In this document: positions 57,721 to 64,000 of the stretch, piece after piece
Position numbering within the stretch: position 1 is the first letter of the stretch
How the letters are laid out: each line of letters begins with the position of its first letter
Source: Zanthoxylum bungeanum
Taxonomy: Eukaryota; Streptophyta; Magnoliopsida; Sapindales; Rutaceae
Length of the DNA stretch: 64,000 bases
Direction: 5' to 3'
NCBI GenBank assembly: GCA_019454045.1
Contig: SKCR01023721.1
Span: 1-64,000 of the forward strand
Position numbers and translations under genes: made by a program
Notes under the pieces: generated by a model
What the model was told of the DNA's origin: nothing
Databases searched by the model: none
The model's input: only the letters and a program-made list of their open reading frames with translations

Positions 57721-58386
57721 TTCGTATTTCAAATAATATGACATGTGATGTGCCGATATTTGATATATGGTGTTTATTATCACATTAATGATAGAAAAAA
57801 TAAATCAATATTTACCACATATCAAGTAATAATTGGTGACATAAACTATCCGAACTAAGTATAGTATTATTGTAAAAAATAATAATAAGCCTAAGGATTT
57901 AAAGTTCAATTTGGAATAGGGGACCTATTTGATATAAATGAAAACACCTTATACAAAGTTGAAAAACACCAAAATATTATAACCCCAATGTATTTTACTC
58001 CTCCAGGCTCCAGTCCAGAACAAGAATTAACATGAAAATAATTAATTATAAAAATAAAAAATTTAGTGGATTTATTATGGTTTTTGAAAAGAAATGAGTA
58101 TCGTTTTCGATCAGCAAAGAGGAACAGTAACAGATCTGAAATTTGGAATTGGTTTCTTGAATTGATGCAAACGCCCCCACATTCAACAAGCCTTTGCTCT
58201 CACTCCATCTCTTCACATTTTCATCATTTCAACTTTCCTTCTCTGCGAGTTTTTTAACTTCATTTCTAATTCTTCTCTCTGCATTATTAACATTCTTTAT
58301 TAATTAACAAAACCAACAATGTGTGTGTCTCCATTTTCGTAGTGATCCATTTTTTGTGCTCTCCATCTGTTTGATAATAAGCCAGC

Positions 58387-61300
58387 ATGAGTTCACAGCC
58401 GAGCAAATTTACGAAACCCACAAAACCCACAAGCCAAAACCAGCAAAGTTCATCAGCAAATGCTTCGAGGTCGTCTTCTTTGTCTTCCCACTTGGCCATG
58501 GTTGAAATGAAGCAAAAAATCCTCACATCTTTGTCGAAGTTAGCGGATCGCGACACCCACCAAATCGCCATTGAAGATCTTGAGAAGACCATTCAAACTC
58601 TCTCTCAAGAGTCTCTTCCCATGCTATTGAATTGTCTATACGAATCCTCCAACGATCCGAAACCCGCTGTGAAGAAAGAGTCCGTGAGGCTTCTGGGTCT
58701 TGTGTGTCAGTTTCACACAGAGTTGACCTCCACTCATGTTACTAAAATTATATCCCACGTTGTTAAGAGATTAAAAGACAGTGATTCTGGGGTGAAGGAG
58801 GCGTGTCGCGATGCGATTGGCTCGTTATCTAAACTGTATTTGAATGGGAAGGAGGAGAATAATGGAACCGTTGTGGGCTTGTTTGTTAAGCCTTTGTTTG
58901 AGGCAATGATGGAGCAGAACAAAGGGGTGCAATCTGGTGCTGCAATGTGTATGGCCAAGATGGTGGAATGTGCCCCGGACCCACCTGTTGTGGCATTTCA
59001 GAAGCTGTGTCCTAGGATTTGTAAATTGTTGAACAATCAAAATTTTACGGCCAAGGCTTCTCTTTTGCCTGTTGTGGGGAGTTTGTCTCAGGTTTGCAAG
59101 TAGTTGGTTGTAATTTGGCGATTTGCTTGATAATTGTGCAGTTTAGATAGCCTATGTGCAATGAGAGGATGAATTAGCAAGTAAACCTTTATATGGTTCA
59201 AGATTTGATACAAGAAGGGTGTATCTTCAGGGACTGTAACTGTGTATTGGCTTGTTGCAGGTGGGAGCAATTGCACCTCAAAGCTTGGAACAGTTACTAC
59301 AAAGTATTCATCAGTGTCTTGGGAGTACAGATTGGGCAACACGCAAGGCAGCAGCTGATACTTTAAGTGCCTTAGCATTGCATTCAAGCAATTTGGTCAC
59401 AGATGGAGCTGCTTCTACGCTGACAGTGCTTGAGGCTTGCCGATTTGACAAGGTAGCTTTTCAGTTGTGATTGTTTGGACATACTTGTGCTAGTCAGTAT
59501 TCAATATTTGGGCCCATCATGCTTAGTGGAAAGAATTGCAATATGTTGGATTATTTTCTCATAATTATAAAAAGTTTGTCAGAGGTCAGAAATTGATATG
59601 TTTCCATGATCAGAGAATTTAATATGCTAGGCATATTTTGATTCTTATGAAAAACATAACTATTCTATGGGTGGAGGAAGTAAACTTTTGACTGGTTGGA
59701 TACTCTCAACTGTCCCAGAAACTGTCACTGACACTTGCATATCATGCTTTTTGCAGCTCTTCTAATAAACTGATACGCAATTTGTGAGTCATCTGAAAGA
59801 AATTAAAAAACTAAGTTTGTGTTAACTGTTAAGTGGGCAGTTGCCTCGGGGAATAACCATGTTGAATTGATTATCTTTTAATGGCTTTTTAGATAAAACC
59901 TGCCAGAGATAGTATGAATGAGGCATTGCAATTATGGAAGAAGATTGCAGGAAAAGAGGATGCTGGATCAGATGACCAGAAAGCTTCTCATGGTAAGATG
60001 TTAGCGGTATTGCTTTACATAATCTAATCTTTGTTTCTTTCACCGAATCCCCTTGTAAATTGCAGATGGCGACGCTCCTGAACTGGCTGAGGACCTGAAG
60101 GCTTCAAATCTTAGTGACAAAAGAGCAGAGCCTTCCGTCAAGGATCCATCCAATGGTTCTTCCCCTACTTCAGAGTCTCTTACTAAAGGAAAAGGTGGAA
60201 GCATTTCTGAGAAAGCAGTTGTGATTTTGAAGAAGAAAGCACCTACCTTGTCTGACAAAGAGATAAACCCAGAATTTTTCCAGAAACTTGAGACAAGGGG
60301 TTCAGATGATTTGCCAGTTGAAGTAGTCGTTCCTCGTAGACGTCCCAACTCTTCAAACTCAAACAATGAGGAAGAATCAGAACCAAATGATTTGGATTCA
60401 AGAGGAAAGTCAAATCGCATGGGAAACAGCCAGACAGATGACTTTTCTGGGTCTCTTAATAGTAAATATCATAGCATTGACAGAGGTATTGCTGGTGGAA
60501 ATGGGAAAGACCCAAGAATGAGGGCATCCGATGTTGAAAAGGAGTTGTCTGGAAATCGTGCTGGTTTCTCCAAGATCGATAACCTATCTGAAGGATCCTT
60601 TATTAACAACAAAGGTAATTGGCTAGCTATCCAGAGGCAGTTAACGCAGTTGGAGAGACAACAAGCTCATCTCATGAATATGCTGCAGGTATCTTGAATT
60701 TCTCAAAAGCAAATGGCTCCTCTACACGCCTTTATTATTGATTTCAATTGTAAGATGCATATCTTATATTGCAGGATTTCATCGGCGGGTCTCATGATAG
60801 TATGGTAACTTTGGAGAACAGGGTTAGGGGCCTTGAGAGAGTTGTTGAGGACATGGCACGTGATTTGTCAATATCATCTGGTAGGAGAGGTAGTAATTTT
60901 GCAATAGGGTTTGAAGGACCAAATAATAGATCGTCAGGCAAGTATAATGGTTTCGCTGAATACTCCGGTACCAAGTACAATGGGCGGATTGGATTTGGGG
61001 AAAGATTTTCCCAATCTGATGGTATTGCTACGGGTATCAGGGGTAGGGGGCCTTCTTGGAGATCTGACACGTCTGATGCTTGGGATTTTCCCGCATATGG
61101 TGCTTCCAGAAATGGACAGGTTGGTTATAGGAGAGCTCCAGGTGGTGGTTCTGTGGATAACAGATCACTTAAATCAGAACATGAGAGTGATCAGGTTGGT
61201 GGCAGGAGGGCATGGGATAAGGGGACTAGACCTGTTAGGCTTGGTGAGGGGCCTTCGGCCAGAAGTGTCTGGCAAGCTTCAAAAGATGAAGCTACCCTGG

Positions 61301-62719
61301 AAGCCATTCGAGTGGCTGGGGAAGACGGGGGAACATCTCGGTCTGCCAGGGTTGCTATCCCTGAATTGACTGCAGAAGCCATGGGGGATGACAATGTTGG
61401 GAAAGAAAGGGATCCCATCTGGAATTCTTGGACAAATGCAATGGATGCCATTCAAGTGGGTGATATGGATACAGCTTATGCTGAAGTTCTGTCTACAGGG
61501 GATGATTTCTTACTTGTGAAGCTAATGGACAGATCGGGACCTGTAGTTGACCAACTCTCAAATGAGGTAGCGAATGAGGTCTTGCATGCCATTGGGCAGT
61601 TTCTATTAGAGCAGAACTTGTTCGACATTGGTCTATCTTGGATTCAGCAGGTATGAGGCTTTTCTTACTATTCAGTATCGATTTAAGCTGCTCATTTTTG
61701 GAGTTTTTTTTACATCTTATATGCATTTCATGACCTTCCAAATCTTAATCAGTAGAATTTGGATTGATTAAAAATGTTGTAATGAACAGGCTAGTACAGT
61801 TAATTAATCTTGGCAGGAATATGTAAGAATTTTATAAACCAAGTTTTTTGTAGGAGCTTTAGGTTTCTTTCAAAGATTTCAGAATCCAATTGATTATATT
61901 TCAGCAAAGAGGGTAGCACTATAATGCTACCAGCACTAATGCACTATTACTTGCACACATGTTCTCTTGTCTAGACATAGAAATGGACTGATTACAATGA
62001 TTTCGCAATGAGTGTCACCTTGATGACTTGTGCTATTCAAGCAATAAACAGCCGTTGCAAATCATGAATTTTTTACTTTTGAAGATGACTATGAGATGCC
62101 CCTTCTGGTTTTAATTTTGTCATGGAGGCTGCATTTTTTTAAGTGTTGGTGGACCTGAGGTGTCTTTTTAACAAAGCCATAGCTCTTGTGTATGTACCTC
62201 CTACTCATGAAAAATATCAAAACAAAGTTTTGAGGGACTTTGGGTTTAGATTCATATAATTCTGACCTTAAATTAATAACATCAGTAACCAGATTTCAAA
62301 TCAGCCTCGGTTTGCACTTGCAGTTGATTGTTACTCGGGTAACTGCCTTGGAGGAAAGGGGCTTTGGTGGCTGATTTATTGAATAGGATACCAGAATTCA
62401 AATTCATGGGTTGTATTCCTGCATTAGTGCATTAAGCCATATTTTCCTAAATAAATGGGCATCCAACAAAAATTTTAATCCACAGCTTTACCTCATTATT
62501 ATTTTTGGGTGTGTTCTTCAGTTGGTAGAAATTGTGATGGAAAATGGACCTGATGTATTGGGCATTCCAATGGAATTGAAGAAGGAGCTCTTGCTAACTT
62601 TACATGAAGCTTCTTCAACAATGGACCCACCTGAAGATTGGGAAGGTGTAGCAGCTGACCAACTTTTGTTGCAGTTAGCCTCAGCCTGGGAAATTGAACT
62701 GCAACAATTTGAGAAATAG
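58387..62719 (+). CDS. TORTIFOLIA1/SPIRAL2-like microtubule-associated protein
   Basis: Plant-specific protein that binds cortical microtubules and affects their orientation and minus-end stability; mutants of the founding member twist. Six exons, 58387-59091, 59261-59452, 59893-59992, 60066-60688, 60775-61650 and 62522-62719, join in phase to give 897 residues. After a Ser/Thr/Lys-rich start, residues 40-310 are the HEAT-repeat (TOG-like) domain that contacts tubulin (LPMLLNCLYESSNDPKPAVK, then DSGVKEACRDAIGSLS and DWATRKAAADTLSALA). Residues 333-510 are polar and basic, probably disordered. About 515-575 is a coiled coil (QRQLTQLERQQAHLMNMLQ, then LENRVRGLERVVEDMA). About 750-895 is the conserved C-terminal helical domain (RDPIWNSWTNAMDAIQVGDM, ending WEIELQQFEK). 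The exact paralogue was not determined. Confidence 0.94.
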
Positions 62720-64000
62720 ATATTGGTAATGGTAATGGTATTCTGTAACTTGCATGCATAACTTTTGATTGGGGTTTCTTCCTCTCCTCTGTCCATCTTT
62801 GTATTTTACATCAATTATAATGGTAAATGAACAATTGAGACAAAATATGCAAGTAAGTTTGGCATCTTGTTTCATCAATACCACACATAAATTAAATTAT
62901 TCACAGTGGATTGATGTTTGTGCCCTTCATATATATATATATATATATATAGATATATATATATATATCTGTATTGAAAAATGGAATGTAAAATAATCGA
63001 GCTGCACTTCCAACATGCTCCTCCAATCTTATTGACTTGAAAATCTTAAGATGATGTTTTATTTCTCCCTCTCCCTCTCCCTCTCCCTCTCTAATATTGA
63101 AAAGTATTATAGATTTTTTTATATAAAATTAACAGTTGAACTCCAAAGGTACATAAAATTTTATGATATTTCATAAAATAAACACGTTTTTACTTTGGAT
63201 TGAAATATATATATATATAATTGTGTGTTTAGTATTTTTCTTCCTAAAGCGATGCATATGTTTTTCTTAAAGTGCCGCAAAAGATTTTTCTTTTATTTAA
63301 AAAAAATACAAATCATATCCATAATTATATTTCTCCTCAAATCTTTTATTATCATAAGAAAATAGCATTTAAATAGAGTGGATTTCACGTTAGTATATAT
63401 AAAAATTTAACACTTTTATTTTTATTTTAATAAATACAAATTTTATTTATAATTTAAATCAACCCGTTCAAATCTTTTATTATAAGAAAATAATATTTTA
63501 TTTTTACTCAACCCGCAAAAAGAGCAAAGCGCATACTAATTTTTATATAAATGAACATTAATCATTTAACCAAAAAACCCCCTAATTCTATTTGAAGAAT
63601 CTTTTGAAAGTAAATATACAGAATACAAAATGACCATCCACGTAACAACAACAGGCAGTCACCGGCTAGAAATCTAAAAAATCAAATATACATTTTTGGT
63701 ACAACTAACTCTACAATACAATACAATACAATACATACATGGGCCCGCCGCCCTCAAATTTGGTTGCAAATCTAACCTTCAATTCATGGTCATCATCATC
63801 AATTGGTCAGGTAATTTCACATAGCCCTCAATTCGTTAGAACACTGATTCCCCCACCCCACCTGAGCAACAAAATTTAGGGAATTGGGTGCAATTAATTG
63901 CATGCATCAGTATTTCAATCTGTCATTTCAGCCATAAATCCAGTTTGTTCCTCAAATGTTGTATCATCTATTTGGCAGAATACCAATTTTGAGCACATTT
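62720..64000. other. 3' UTR and AT-rich intergenic sequence with microsatellites
   Basis: The first 150 bases are the probable 3' UTR of the TORTIFOLIA1-like gene. (AT)n lies at about 62930-62967, (CTCTCC)n-like at 63066-63092 and (CAATA)n at about 63712-63733. No gene is seen. Confidence 0.5.

Noticed and set aside
62930..63092. CRISPR-like or regulatory repeat array
   Set aside because: Simple (AT)n and (CTCTCC)n microsatellites without spacers.

Overview
This is nuclear DNA of a flowering plant, most probably a eudicot. It is AT-rich and intron-bearing. The genes include two predicted chloroplast proteins (a plastid lipocalin and the LHCP-import factor LTD) and a plant-type TORTIFOLIA1 microtubule protein. 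The intergenic space is filled with LTR retrotransposons, SINEs and foldback elements. I cannot name the species.

Genes, left to right: an F-box/LRR protein (4335-6033, +, 3 exons); a SGP1-like Ras-family GTPase (6409-8371, -, 6 exons); a plant NEPRO-like nucleolar protein (18924-22316, +, 8 exons); a chloroplastic lipocalin (23461-26318, +, 5 exons); LHCP TRANSLOCATION DEFECT (28329-29820, -, 2 exons); two convergent related genes of unknown function (33546-33896, + and 33922-34392, -); and a TORTIFOLIA1-like microtubule-associated protein (58387-62719, +, 6 exons). For each multi-exon gene I placed every intron on GT/AG sites, and the phases close into one uninterrupted frame. These genes do not form a pathway; they are ordinary single plant genes.

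Mobile DNA: a Ty1/copia element (10397-13686) has 5-bp target duplications and a large internal deletion. A 15.0-kb Ty3/gypsy element of Tat type occupies 35720-50719, with target duplication GCAAT, a primer site, a purine tract, degenerate gag-pol on the minus strand, tandem repeats, and an intron-containing antisense gene on the plus strand. A 2.6-kb solo LTR sits inside that antisense gene (39713-42340). A second solo LTR of the same family lies in the opposite orientation at 51990-54611. A third, unrelated solo LTR (32801-33427) lies just upstream of one of the paired unknown genes. There are also six copies of one tRNA-type SINE family, other SINE-like insertions, a PIF/Harbinger-like deletion derivative (30170-31881), a Mutator-like foldback MITE (14730-14942) and two smaller hairpin elements.

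The rest is AT-rich intergenic sequence with microsatellites. I found no CRISPR, tRNA, rRNA or other RNA gene that I can support. The most unusual items are the antisense gene of the Tat element with its in-frame nested solo LTR, the perfect 23-bp duplication that doubles the splice acceptor of LTD, and the tail-to-tail pair of related unknown genes.
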